Shown here in pieces: positions 40,900 through 49,401 of a stretch of 64,000 nt of DNA (the stretch's first letter is position 1; the number at the start of each line of letters is the position of its first letter). The notes beneath the pieces are model-generated. The model was not told the origin of the DNA. It did no database searches and saw only the letters and a list, made by a program, of their open reading frames with translations. A program made the translations under genes and the position numbers. Source of the DNA: Lentzea cavernae (GTDB lineage Bacteria; Actinomycetota; Actinomycetes; Mycobacteriales; Pseudonocardiaceae); assembly GCF_014653695.1 (NCBI RefSeq), contig NZ_BNAR01000005.1, positions 496,001-560,000 on the forward strand, in the 5' to 3' direction.

Positions 40900-43770
40900 G
40901 TGTCGTTGCGCGTCCAGGTTCTCGGCCCGGTGCGGGCCTGGCACGACGGCCGGGAGATCGAGCTCGGTCCGGCGGGGAGACGCGCGGTGCTCGGCCTGCT
41001 CGCCCTGGCCGGCGGACGGGTGGTGCCGCGGGCGGACCTCGTTGACGCGCTCTGGGGTGAGAACCCGCCGCCCAGTGCCACCAACGTGATCCAGACGCAC
41101 GTCAAGCACCTGCGCCGGTTGTTCGATCCTGGGCGGCACAGATATGCGCGCAGCACCAGCATTCCGTTCGTCGGTGGCGGGTACGCGTTGCGCGTCCCGG
41201 ACGACGAGGTCGACGTGGACCGGTTCCGCGCTCTCGTGTCCGCGGCCGGGAGGACCAGCGTCGCGGAGGAGGTCGCCGGTCTGCTCGGCACCGCGCTCGG
41301 GTTGTGGCAGGGGCGGCCGTTCGCCGACCACCCCGGATTGGCCGGGCACGCGAAAGTCGTTGCGCTGCTGGGCGAACGGCGCACCGCGTTGCTCGCCCAC
41401 GCCGAGACGATGATCGGGCTGGGCCGGACGGCGGACCTCCTGCCACTGCTGGAGGAGCACGCGGGCGATCATCCGTTGGACGAGGCGGCGCAAGCGCTTC
41501 TGGTACGTGCGTACGCCGCCTCCGGCAGACGGGCGGACGCGTTCGCCGTGTACGACAACACTCGGCGGGTGCTGCGGGACGAACTCGCGATCGGCCCTGG
41601 AGCCGAACTCGTTGGTGCTCATGCGGAGTTGCTCGACGAACCAGCGCCAGTCACCTCCCCTCGCTCCGGTCCGGTGCCGGCGCAGTTGCCCGCCAACGCA
41701 TCCGGTTTCCTCGGCCGCACGGACGAACTGGACGTTCTCGACCGGCTGCTCGCCGAACGAGACCCGCTGGCGACGGCGGTGATCGCGGTCTGCGGGACGG
41801 CCGGGGTCGGCAAGACGGCCCTGGCCGTCCACTGGGGACACCGGATGCGCGCCGGTTTCCCGGACGGCCAGTTGTACGTGAACCTGCGCGGGTACGAGGC
41901 CGGGAAGCCGCTCGCCGCCGCGGAGGTGCTGGGCGGGTTCCTGGAGGCGCTGGGGGTCGCCGGGTCCGCGATCCCGGTCGACGTGGACGCGCGTGCGGCC
42001 CGGTACCGGACCGAGGTGGCCGACCGGCGGCTGTTGATCGTGCTGGACAACGCGGCGGGGGTCGAGCAGGTGCGGTTGCTGCTGCCCGGTGCGCCGTCGT
42101 GCGTGGTCGTGGTGACGAGCCGGGACAGCCTGGCGAGCCTGGTCGCGGTGCACGGCGCGCGGCGGCTCGACCTGCGGCCGTTGCGGCGGGGGGACGCGAT
42201 CGTGTTGCTGCGCAGGCTGATCGGCGAGCGGGCCGAGTCTGCGGCGTTGGCCGAACTGGCCGGGCAGTGCGCGTTCCTGCCACTGCCGTTGCGGGTGGCC
42301 GCGGAGCTCGTCGTCAGCCGGCCGGAGACCGCGCTGGCCGAGCTGGTCGGAGAGCTCCGCGACCGGCAGCGGCGGCTGCGGTTGCTCGACGGCGGCGGTG
42401 ACGTCCGGGCGGCGGTGCGGGAAGTGCTCTCCTGGTCCTACAAGCACCTCCCGGCCGGGGCCGCGCGGTTGTTCCGGTTGCTGGGCGTGCATCCCGGCAG
42501 CGATTTCGACGTGGCCTGCGCCGCCGCGCTCACCGATCTCGACCCGGACGCCGCGGGCCGGCTGGTGGACGTGCTCGTCCGGGCGCACCTGGTCGACCGC
42601 GGTCCGGCCGGGCGTCACGGCGTGCACGACCTGCTGCGCGCCTACGCCGTCGACCTGGTGCGGGACGATCCCGAGCGGACCGCCGCGTTCGACCGACTGC
42701 TGGACCACTACCTGAGCACCGCGGCCGCGGCGATGGACGGCGTCTACCCCACGGGCCGCGTGGCGGCGCCGACCGCCGACCCGTCCCTGATGCGCGCGTG
42801 GCTCGACGCCGAACGGTCCAACCTGACCGACCTCTGCGCGTTCGCCACCGGCCACGACCGCCCCCGGCAGGCGATGCGCCTGGCCGAGATGCTGTACCGG
42901 TACTTCGAAGCCGGGCACCATTCCGAGGCGCTCGTCATGCACACCAACGGTTTGCGCGCCGCACGGCTCGTTGGCGACCGGGAGGGCGAGGCAAGGGCTT
43001 TGACGAACCTCGGCGCCGCGCACCGCCTGCTCGGCCGCTACAGCCCCGCGGCCGCCCGCCTGCGCCAGTCGTTGCGCCTGCACCGCGACCACTCCGACCG
43101 TGCTGGCGAGGCCCGCGCGTTGTCCCACCTCGGCATCGTCGAGGACCGCCTCGGCGACGTCGACGCCTCCATCGGCTACCTCCAGCAGGCGCTCGCCCGG
43201 TACCGGGAACTCGGCGACCGGCACGGCACGGCCTCGGTGCTGACCAACCTCGGCACCGTGCAGAGCCAGACGGACGACCACGCGGGCGCCGCCGAAACCC
43301 TGAACGCGGGCAGGGACCTGTTCCGCGAACTAGGCGATCGGGCGGGCGAAGCGGCCGCGCTGACGAACCTGGCCGACACGTACACGCACCTCGGCCGCCA
43401 CACCACCGCCGCGACGCACCTGCACCGGGCACTCGCCCACTTCCGCGACCTCGGCCACCGCTACGGCGAGGCCACCGCGCTGTCGATCCTGGGCCAGGTC
43501 CACGTCCACCTGGGCCGCGCCGAAGAGGCGATCGCGCTGCACGAGGAGGCGCTGGAGATCTTCCGCGCGACCGGGCACCGGTACGGCGAGGCGAGCTCGC
43601 TGAACGGTCTGGCCGAAGCCCTGCGCGCGGCCGGACGGCCGGGTGCGCCCGCAGCGCACCGGGAGGCGTTGGCCATCGCGACCGAGACCGGTGACCAGGA
43701 CGAGCAGTCACGTGCCAAAGCCGGTATCGCGTCGTGCGGCGAAGACGCGTCCACTGGTCGGCGGGGCTGA
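40900..43770 (+). CDS. AfsR/SARP regulator with BTAD, NB-ARC and TPR (SARP2)
   Basis: A 956-residue regulator. The OmpR-type winged helix is at residues 3-95 (VVPRADLVDALWGENPP, then VIQTHVKHLRRLF) and the full-length BTAD at 100-245 (WQGRPFADHPGLAGHAK, AYAASGRRADAFAVYDNTRRVL). NB-ARC begins LGRTDELDVLD with P-loop GTAGVGKT near residue 305 and Walker B LLIVLDNA. The C-terminal 320 residues are TPR repeats (GDREGEARALTNLGAAH and similar). Starts GTG 40900 or TTG 40906 are both possible; GGGGG fits the latter spacing better. Its likely target is the exported-protein gene 134 bp downstream, preceded by three repeats at 11-bp period. Confidence 0.92.
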   Translation: MSLRVQVLGPVRAWHDGREIELGPAGRRAVLGLLALAGGRVVPRADLVDALWGENPPPSATNVIQTHVKHLRRLFDPGRHRYARSTSIPFVGGGYALRVPDDEVDVDRFRALVSAAGRTSVAEEVAGLLGTALGLWQGRPFADHPGLAGHAKVVALLGERRTALLAHAETMIGLGRTADLLPLLEEHAGDHPLDEAAQALLVRAYAASGRRADAFAVYDNTRRVLRDELAIGPGAELVGAHAELLDEPAPVTSPRSGPVPAQLPANASGFLGRTDELDVLDRLLAERDPLATAVIAVCGTAGVGKTALAVHWGHRMRAGFPDGQLYVNLRGYEAGKPLAAAEVLGGFLEALGVAGSAIPVDVDARAARYRTEVADRRLLIVLDNAAGVEQVRLLLPGAPSCVVVVTSRDSLASLVAVHGARRLDLRPLRRGDAIVLLRRLIGERAESAALAELAGQCAFLPLPLRVAAELVVSRPETALAELVGELRDRQRRLRLLDGGGDVRAAVREVLSWSYKHLPAGAARLFRLLGVHPGSDFDVACAAALTDLDPDAAGRLVDVLVRAHLVDRGPAGRHGVHDLLRAYAVDLVRDDPERTAAFDRLLDHYLSTAAAAMDGVYPTGRVAAPTADPSLMRAWLDAERSNLTDLCAFATGHDRPRQAMRLAEMLYRYFEAGHHSEALVMHTNGLRAARLVGDREGEARALTNLGAAHRLLGRYSPAAARLRQSLRLHRDHSDRAGEARALSHLGIVEDRLGDVDASIGYLQQALARYRELGDRHGTASVLTNLGTVQSQTDDHAGAAETLNAGRDLFRELGDRAGEAAALTNLADTYTHLGRHTTAATHLHRALAHFRDLGHRYGEATALSILGQVHVHLGRAEEAIALHEEALEIFRATGHRYGEASSLNGLAEALRAAGRPGAPAAHREALAIATETGDQDEQSRAKAGIASCGEDASTGRRG

Positions 43771-43816
43771 GCGGTTCGACAGTCCACTTCGGACGCTGGG
43801 CCTGCCGTGCGGGCAA

Positions 43817-43845
43817 GTCCAGTCGAAGTTCAGTTCTCGTCCAGT
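43817..43845 (+). promoter_or_regulatory. SARP-type operator: three GTYCAGT repeats at 11-bp period
   Basis: GTCCAGT (43817-43823), GTTCAGT (43828-43834) and GTCCAGT (43839-43845) are spaced exactly 11 bp, 60 bp upstream of the exported-protein start. Heptameric direct repeats with 4-bp spacers are the known binding geometry of SARPs, and SARP2 ends just upstream. Confidence 0.7.
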
Positions 43846-43904
43846 TCCACCCGTTTGAGTCGGGGCTTCCAGCCAGTGATCACCTCTGAACCGAGGAGAC
43901 GATC

Positions 43905-44648
43905 TTGCTACGGAACCCGATCTCCATCGCACTCGGCCTCGCCGCGTTGCTCGCCGCTCTGGTGTTCCCGGCAACGGCCACGGCCGCGCCGAAGAACACC
44001 TTCCAGTACGGGTGCACGCTCTCGCTGGACACCTGCCGCGAGGCGGGCGTCCAGGCCGGCTCCTCCCCCGCCGCCGTCGCGAGCTACCTGGACACCGCCG
44101 CCGAGGAGATGTCCGCCGCCGCCTTCACCACCCAGTCCGGCTATCTGACCAACAACGGCGCGAACGGCCGCTTCTACGGGTGGAAGCTCAAGAAGGGCGT
44201 CTACATCCCGCTCAACTACTACCGCTGCCAGGTGGTCAACGGCCAACTGGTCAACTGCGTCCTGCACGGCGAGATCGGCGTGCAGGCGAGCTTCTTCTTC
44301 AGCGGCCACCAGGTCAGGGAGATCAAGACCACCGTCACGAACCTGACCCCGCTCCCGTTGCAGGTCCAGCACGCCTCGGTCTGCCTGCCCGGCGGCTTCG
44401 GCTGCACGGCGCCGGTGGCGAGCCCGGTCACGCCGATGCCGACGAACGTCCCCAACAACCACTTCGCCCCGTCGCTCTACCTGCCCGAGGTGGGCTCGTA
44501 CCAGGTGGCGTTCGGCTGGAACGTCATCGACCCGCCCATCAGCTCCGCGGCCGCGACGCCGATCTACGGTTCGATCATCTTCAACTGCGAGCAGCTGCGC
44601 CCGGACCCCGACCCCGGCGAGTGCTACTTCTTCGCCAGCAACGCTTGA
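43905..44648 (+). CDS. exported protein of unknown function, probable SARP2 target
   Basis: A 247-residue preprotein. The signal peptide is residues 1-28 (NPISIALGLAALLAALVFPA, cleavage after ATAAP). The mature part has six to eight Cys and is rich in Asn, Tyr and Pro; visible segments are NTFQYGCTLSLDTC, GFGCTAPVASPV and IIFNCEQLRPDPDPGECYFF. No enzyme motif was recognised. The start is TTG with GGAGACG upstream (TTG 43905). Three 11-bp-period repeats upstream suggest direct SARP2 control. A U-tract terminator follows. Confidence 0.72.
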   Translation: MLRNPISIALGLAALLAALVFPATATAAPKNTFQYGCTLSLDTCREAGVQAGSSPAAVASYLDTAAEEMSAAAFTTQSGYLTNNGANGRFYGWKLKKGVYIPLNYYRCQVVNGQLVNCVLHGEIGVQASFFFSGHQVREIKTTVTNLTPLPLQVQHASVCLPGGFGCTAPVASPVTPMPTNVPNNHFAPSLYLPEVGSYQVAFGWNVIDPPISSAAATPIYGSIIFNCEQLRPDPDPGECYFFASNA

Positions 44649-44664
44649 CGAGCAGGACATGAGC

Positions 44665-44694
44665 CGCCGGACCCGCGAAGAACCGGGTCCGGCG
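44665..44694 (+). terminator. intrinsic terminator with U-tract after the exported protein
   Basis: CGCCGGACCCG (44665-44675) pairs with CGGGTCCGGCG (44684-44694), followed by TTTT at 44701. It lies 17 bp after the stop. Confidence 0.85.
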
Positions 44695-44758
44695 CGGACC
44701 TTTTCAGGGAGAATCGGCGAGTTCGAGCTGATCTGCGGTGCGAACAGGAAGGACTTCC

Positions 44759-45937
44759 GTGGGGATCTCACTCAACGCTGCCGACGTACTCCCCCAGGAC
44801 GCGGCGGACGCCACCCTCGTCGCGAGGGTCTTCGACCCGTCCGCGGGCGGCCCGTCGGTCGTGACGATCCGCGGCGAGCGGGTCGTCGACCTGTCGTCGC
44901 TGGCACCGACCGTGTCGTCACTGCTCGATCGGCCGGACGCGCTGGAGATCGTCAAGAGTCACCCCGGCGGCACGTCGTGGCCGTTGGCAGAGGTACTGGC
45001 CGCCACGACGAACCCGGCCGGTGCGGCTCCCCGGTTCCTGGCTCCGGTCGACCTGCAGGTGCTCAAGGCCGCGGGCGTGACCTTCGTCCGCAGCATGCTC
45101 GAGCGGGTCATCGAGGAGCGCGCCGACGGGGACCCCAAGCGGGCCGAGGAGGTCCGCGAGAAGGTGGGCGCGATCGTCCAGGGCCACATCTCCCACCTCA
45201 AGCCGGGTTCCGCGGAGGCCGCGGAGGTGAAGAGGCTCCTCCAGGCCGAGGGCCTGTGGTCGCAGTACCTCGAGGTCGGCATCGGCCCGGACCCCGAGAT
45301 CTTCACCAAGGCGCCCGTGCTCTCCGCGGTGGGACTGGGGGCCGACATCGGCGTCCTCGCCCGCTCGGCCTGGAACAACCCCGAACCCGAGCTCGTCCTC
45401 GTGGTGGACTCGCTCGGGAACCCGGTCGGCGCGACGCTCGGCAACGACGTCAACCTGCGCGACTTCGAGGGCCGCAGCGCCCTCCTGCTCACCGAGGCCA
45501 AGGACAACAACGGTTCCTGCGCCATCGGACCGTTCCTCCGGCTGTTCGACGACGGGTTCACCCTGGCGGACGCCAAGGCCACCGAGATCGCCTTGGACGT
45601 CACCGGCCCCGACGGGTTCGAGCTGCACGGCGTGAACCCGGTCTCCGAGATCAGCCGGGAGCTCGAGGAACTCGTGTCCCACGCCTTCGGCGCCCACCAC
45701 CGCTATCCCGACGGCTTCGTGCTGTTCACCGGCACGATGTTCGCTCCCACCGAGGACCGGGACCAGCCCGGCGAGGGGTTCACCCACAAGGTCGGGGACG
45801 TCGTCCGCATCTCCTCACCCCGGCTTGGCGCGTTGACGAACGTCGTGAACACGGCCGAGGACGCGGAGGACTGGACGTTCGGCATCACCGCGCTGATGGA
45901 GAACCTCGCCGCCCGCGGTCTGCTGCGCCCTGCGTGA
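44759..45937 (+). CDS. fumarylacetoacetate hydrolase (FAH) family protein
   Basis: A 392-residue FAH-fold protein. The C-terminal catalytic domain shows metal-binding acids in WNNPEPELVLVVDS and GNDVNLRDFEGR, with KDNNGSCAIGPF following. It would hydrolyse or decarboxylate a 2-oxo or 1,3-diketo acid with Mg2+. The N-terminal 120 residues are longer than in minimal FAH proteins. The GTG at 44759 has AGGAAGGA 7 bases upstream. A similar length and motif set is found in actinobacterial fumarylacetoacetate hydrolase family proteins; the exact substrate is unknown. Confidence 0.85.
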   Translation: MGISLNAADVLPQDAADATLVARVFDPSAGGPSVVTIRGERVVDLSSLAPTVSSLLDRPDALEIVKSHPGGTSWPLAEVLAATTNPAGAAPRFLAPVDLQVLKAAGVTFVRSMLERVIEERADGDPKRAEEVREKVGAIVQGHISHLKPGSAEAAEVKRLLQAEGLWSQYLEVGIGPDPEIFTKAPVLSAVGLGADIGVLARSAWNNPEPELVLVVDSLGNPVGATLGNDVNLRDFEGRSALLLTEAKDNNGSCAIGPFLRLFDDGFTLADAKATEIALDVTGPDGFELHGVNPVSEISRELEELVSHAFGAHHRYPDGFVLFTGTMFAPTEDRDQPGEGFTHKVGDVVRISSPRLGALTNVVNTAEDAEDWTFGITALMENLAARGLLRPA

Positions 45938-46013
45938 GCTGTGCCGGGTCATGAGTGCGGGGAGGCCCCGGGGTGTCCTCCTGGTCGCCGGCTCCCTGTT
46001 ACCCAGGCGCATG

Positions 46014-46047
46014 GTCCTGCGGTATTACTTCCGTGATACCGCAGGAC
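46014..46047. promoter_or_regulatory. 34-bp inverted repeat between FAH and hydrolase genes
   Basis: GTCCTGCGGTAT (46014-46025) and ATACCGCAGGAC (46036-46047) are perfect 12-bp arms around a 10-bp centre, 62 bp upstream of the next start. It could be a terminator for the FAH gene or an operator of the hydrolase gene. Confidence 0.5.
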
Positions 46048-46109
46048 TACTTCCAACAGCCACCGCCGGCGGATGAGGAGAAACATTCCGTCCCGATAGC
46101 GTCCAAGCC

Positions 46110-47390
46110 ATGAACGATTCCGCGTCTGCGAACAGGGTCCGGCCCGGCCGATTACGCATCGCCTCCGCTTGGCTCTTGGCAGCCATAACGGTGTTCATCG
46201 CCGTACTGCTCTATTTCGCCGCCTTGCTTCTGACCGCGCAGGCGACAGAGAACGCATTGCTGTCCTACGTTGTTGCGGTATTGGTCGCGTTTGTGTGCGT
46301 GTTCGGCTTGGCCCGGTTGTCTGTTCGACTTCCAGACGGCCGCAGACGGCTGACCGTCTCCCTCACGGTTTCACTCCTCCTGGCGGCGGGGCTGTCCTGG
46401 GCGTGGTTCGGGGCGCCCGCGACTCACACGCCACTGGCCGGCCCGGCCGTTCAGCACTGGGACCTGCCGACGGGTTCCCGGATCGGCTACGTCCGCACCG
46501 CCGGGACGGTCACGCGTCCCGAACCGGTGCTGCTCGTTCACGGCGGCCCAGGATCTCCGTCCACCACGATCGACGGGTTCGCTGAGCGCCTCGCGGCTGC
46601 CGGATTCGCCGTGTACAGCTACCAGCAGGTCGGTGCCGGCCAGTCGAGCCGGCTCGATCCGGAGGACTACACGCTCGACCGGCACGTCGCCGACCTCGAA
46701 GCCATCCGTCAGCAGTTGGCTGCGCCGAAGATGGTGCTGATCGGCTCGTCCTGGGGTGGCCAGCTCACCGCTCATTACATGGCCACGCATCCCGGCAACG
46801 TCGCCCAGGCGGTCGTCGCCAGTCCCGGAGCCATGTCCAGCGATTCTTTCACCGACGGCAGCCTCACACCGAACGGTCAGAACGATCAGGCCGACAAGTT
46901 CGCGGAGCACACCCGATTCGCGGCGACGTACTTCCTGGCCCAATTCGGTGGATTGCGCGCGGCCGGCACATTGATGCCCGCCGACACCGCGGACGCGCTT
47001 TACCAGCAATTCGTGCACAGCCTCAACATGAGCTCCGGCTGTCCCGATGCCGCTGAGGCCGAACGGCCCGCTCCCGCCGGATACGGCCTCTGGGTCAACA
47101 TCGCCACCACCGCTTCGGCGTCGAAGGCCACCGACCCCCGGCCGGCGTTGCGCCACAACCCCACGCCCGTGCTGGTTCTGCGCGCGCAATGCGACTACCT
47201 CCGCTGGGAGGTGACCCGCGAGTACCGCGACACGTTCCCCCAGGCGACGATGCTGGCCGTCGAAGGCGCCGGACACACCGTTCTGGCCGACAAGCCGCTC
47301 GACACCGGCGGAGCCGTAGCCGCCTTCCTCACCGGAGAAGCGTTGCCGGCCAAGCCTTACACCGCGACAGAATCACCTTGGCAACGCTGA
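46110..47390 (+). CDS. membrane-anchored alpha/beta hydrolase (prolyl-iminopeptidase-like)
   Basis: A 426-residue protein. Residues 15-105 contain three membrane helices (IASAWLLAAITVFIAVLLYF, ALLSYVVAVLVAFVCVFGLA, LTVSLTVSLLLAAGLSWAWF). The rest is an S33-type hydrolase, probably on the outer face: oxyanion motif VHGGPGSPST, nucleophile Ser in IGSSWGGQLT, Asp in RAQCDYLRWE and His in EGAGHTVLA. HGGPG is the signature of prolyl aminopeptidases and related esterases. Base composition near the start is lower in GC than the surroundings. It converges with the TY-Chap-like gene. Confidence 0.8.
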   Translation: MNDSASANRVRPGRLRIASAWLLAAITVFIAVLLYFAALLLTAQATENALLSYVVAVLVAFVCVFGLARLSVRLPDGRRRLTVSLTVSLLLAAGLSWAWFGAPATHTPLAGPAVQHWDLPTGSRIGYVRTAGTVTRPEPVLLVHGGPGSPSTTIDGFAERLAAAGFAVYSYQQVGAGQSSRLDPEDYTLDRHVADLEAIRQQLAAPKMVLIGSSWGGQLTAHYMATHPGNVAQAVVASPGAMSSDSFTDGSLTPNGQNDQADKFAEHTRFAATYFLAQFGGLRAAGTLMPADTADALYQQFVHSLNMSSGCPDAAEAERPAPAGYGLWVNIATTASASKATDPRPALRHNPTPVLVLRAQCDYLRWEVTREYRDTFPQATMLAVEGAGHTVLADKPLDTGGAVAAFLTGEALPAKPYTATESPWQR

Positions 47391-47392
47391 GC

Positions 47393-48193
47393 TCAGTCGA
47401 GTGCGGGGAACTCCACCGCGGTAGCCGGCTCGCGCCACGCGCGGTACCGGAGTTCCTCCGGACTCGTGATCCCGTACGCCTCATGAAGCGCCGCAACGCA
47501 ACGCCGCGCCAACTGTGCGAACTCCTTCGTGAGTGCCGGGCGCCGAAGCTCCGACGTCCAGTTGGGTTGCGCGACGTCCGGCGCGACCCAGTCGAACCTG
47601 CGCAACTGGAACTCGTCGGCGTCCTTCGCGACGTCCGCCCCCGGCGCCTCCGCGTAGAGCCGGTCGGGCGCACCGGCGAACTGCACGTACCGCCTCGGAT
47701 CCGCCGCCGCGTGGACGATCAGGAACACGCCGTCCGTCACGTCGCGGAACGCGTCCGTGAGGCGTTCGGTGAAGACCTCCCAGTCGTGCGCGATCTTCCA
47801 CGGCACCGGAACCGGCGTGTGCGTGACGGTGAACTGCAACTCCGGGTCACCGAACGCGATCAGCTTCTGCAACGGCCCGCGGTGATCAGCCCGCTCGAAC
47901 CCCTGCACGTCCGCCATCGGGTCGCGCGTGGTCACCCAATAACCGTGCGGCGAGTCGGTGACGACCTCGACGGGCATGCCGCGGTAGGTGCCGGGGCGGG
48001 AGAGGTCGTAGCAGTCCAGCACGTCGTCGTGCCCGATCTGCCTCACGAAGTAGCGGCGCCCCGCCTTGGTGAACGACTCGTCGACTTCGTGGTCCGACGC
48101 GATCCACCACTTGCCGGGCGAGTGCTGCAGCCGGTACTCGACCTCGCGGTAGCGGACGAATCGTCCGGGCGCCGGGATGCGGTCGGGGTTCAC
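47393..48193 (-). CDS. TY-Chap-like domain protein
   Basis: A 266-residue soluble protein. Residues 1-120 form an unassigned alpha/beta region (FVRYREVEYRLQHSPGKWWIAS). Residues 140-260 resemble the TY-Chap type (YbjN/type III chaperone-like) domain: TDGVFLIVHAAADPRRYVQFAGAPDRLYAEAP, then WTSELRRPALTKEFAQLARRCVAALHEAYG. Such domains are found in proteins linked to immunity or secretion systems, but no specific function is known. It is downstream of, and overlaps by 4 nt, the next gene (ATGA), so they are co-expressed. Confidence 0.55.
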   Translation of the reverse strand: MNPDRIPAPGRFVRYREVEYRLQHSPGKWWIASDHEVDESFTKAGRRYFVRQIGHDDVLDCYDLSRPGTYRGMPVEVVTDSPHGYWVTTRDPMADVQGFERADHRGPLQKLIAFGDPELQFTVTHTPVPVPWKIAHDWEVFTERLTDAFRDVTDGVFLIVHAAADPRRYVQFAGAPDRLYAEAPGADVAKDADEFQLRRFDWVAPDVAQPNWTSELRRPALTKEFAQLARRCVAALHEAYGITSPEELRYRAWREPATAVEFPALD

Positions 48194-48675
48194 CGGTGTC
48201 CGGCCCTCCGGTCGAGTTCGACGCCCTGCGGGGTTTCGAACGTGGCGACGAGGCTCTTCGGGGCGAGGCTGAAGGAGATCCGTCCGCCCGACGGGGTGTT
48301 CCAGGTCGCGGACGTCGCCGACTCCGCGTCGCGCATCGCCGGCACGCCCCAGCGCCCTTCGGCTTCGCGCACGTTCAGGGTGAAGGCATCGCCGAGGAAC
48401 CGCCTCGATTCGGCGGTGACCTCACGGATCTTGTCCGCCAGGTCGAGGTGGAGGTAGGACAGGTCGCCCCTGGATCCGATGGTCGACACGTCCTGGGCGG
48501 TGAAACCCGACACCGAGTTCATGAGGTAGGAGACGCCGTCCTCGATCTCGATCGTCCATCCGAGACGTTCGACGGCTCGCTGCTGCACCTGGTCCCGTGT
48601 GAGCGGCCACGGCGCGGCCTCCCAGAAGGCCATGAGGTCGCATGCCTCGACGGGCGTCATCGCTTTCCAACTCAC
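48190..48675 (-). CDS. uncharacterised protein (DUF6301-like)
   Basis: A 161-residue protein that resembles the DUF6301 pattern: an N-terminal LMAFWEAAPWPLTRDQVQQRAVERLGW segment, conserved GVSYLMNSVSGF, and WNTPSGGRISFSLAPKSLVATFETPQG at the end. The function of the family is unknown; members often sit in toxin-immunity-like neighbourhoods. Its stop overlaps the TY-Chap-like start as ATGA, so the two make a two-gene operon. The family assignment rests on memory of the motif, not on a search. Confidence 0.5.
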   Translation of the reverse strand: MSWKAMTPVEACDLMAFWEAAPWPLTRDQVQQRAVERLGWTIEIEDGVSYLMNSVSGFTAQDVSTIGSRGDLSYLHLDLADKIREVTAESRRFLGDAFTLNVREAEGRWGVPAMRDAESATSATWNTPSGGRISFSLAPKSLVATFETPQGVELDRRAGHR

Positions 48676-48748
48676 TTCTCGATCTTCTCATGCACCGTGT
48701 GCCGAAAACCTGATGAGCGGACGGTGGTCGGCGGGATAGCGTCTCCCG

Positions 48749-49321
48749 GTGCCCGACGAGGAACTGCTGCGCCGATGGGAAGAACGCTGGCCGGACTGCC
48801 CGCCCATCGGCCACGACCTGCGCTGCGAGCGAGACCGGTGGGTGCGATTCCACAGCCTGCCGGAGTCCAAGCGCTACCCGGACACAGAGGATGAATGGGC
48901 GATCGTCCTGGACCGCTACAACACCGTCCTCGACGAACTGTTCGCGGGCGTCGACGTCCACGTCGTCACATCGGACTGGTCCCGCACACCGGCACCGCCC
49001 GAACGCCCGCACGAACAGACGGTGTGGCACCCAGGAGCCCACCACTGGACCTCGGTCCTCGAAGATCCGGATCCTGACTTTCAGATCTACACGCACGTCT
49101 ACGTCAGCCGGATCCCGTGGGAACGCGGCTGCATCGACACACTCCTGCGTGCCGTGGCCAACGACGCCACATCGGGTGTGCTGATCATCGACGCCGATCT
49201 GCAACGGGCCTACCACCCGTACGACGGCGGCGCCGACGTCATCCTCACCACGAGCGCCGAACGCGACGAACTGTGCTCACGGCATGCCGACTGGCTCTCC
49301 ACCCACCCGTCCGGGCTGTAG
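48749..49321 (+). CDS. DUF3885-like protein
   Basis: A 190-residue protein similar in layout to DUF3885: RWVRFHSLPESKRYPDTEDEWAIVLDRYNTVLDELF and the C-terminal GVLIIDADLQRAYHPYDGGADVIL, corresponding to the family YHPYD...DVI motif. Members are small cytoplasmic proteins of unknown function that often occur with immunity genes. The start is GTG at 48749, in the 73-bp gap divergent from the DUF6301-like gene. No partner toxin is visible. Confidence 0.6.
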   Translation: MPDEELLRRWEERWPDCPPIGHDLRCERDRWVRFHSLPESKRYPDTEDEWAIVLDRYNTVLDELFAGVDVHVVTSDWSRTPAPPERPHEQTVWHPGAHHWTSVLEDPDPDFQIYTHVYVSRIPWERGCIDTLLRAVANDATSGVLIIDADLQRAYHPYDGGADVILTTSAERDELCSRHADWLSTHPSGL

Positions 49322-49401
49322 AACCTCTGTCCTAGATCTTGGGCGCGCTCGGGTGGTGAATCGAGCGGTGGCAGGCGGCAAAGGTCTGGCGCGCGGCGGG
49401 T

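Noticed and set aside
40750..43281. An 843-codon minus-strand frame antisense to SARP2
   Set aside because: Shadow of the SARP2 gene; composition biased to Val/Arg/Gly/Pro/Gln without motifs.
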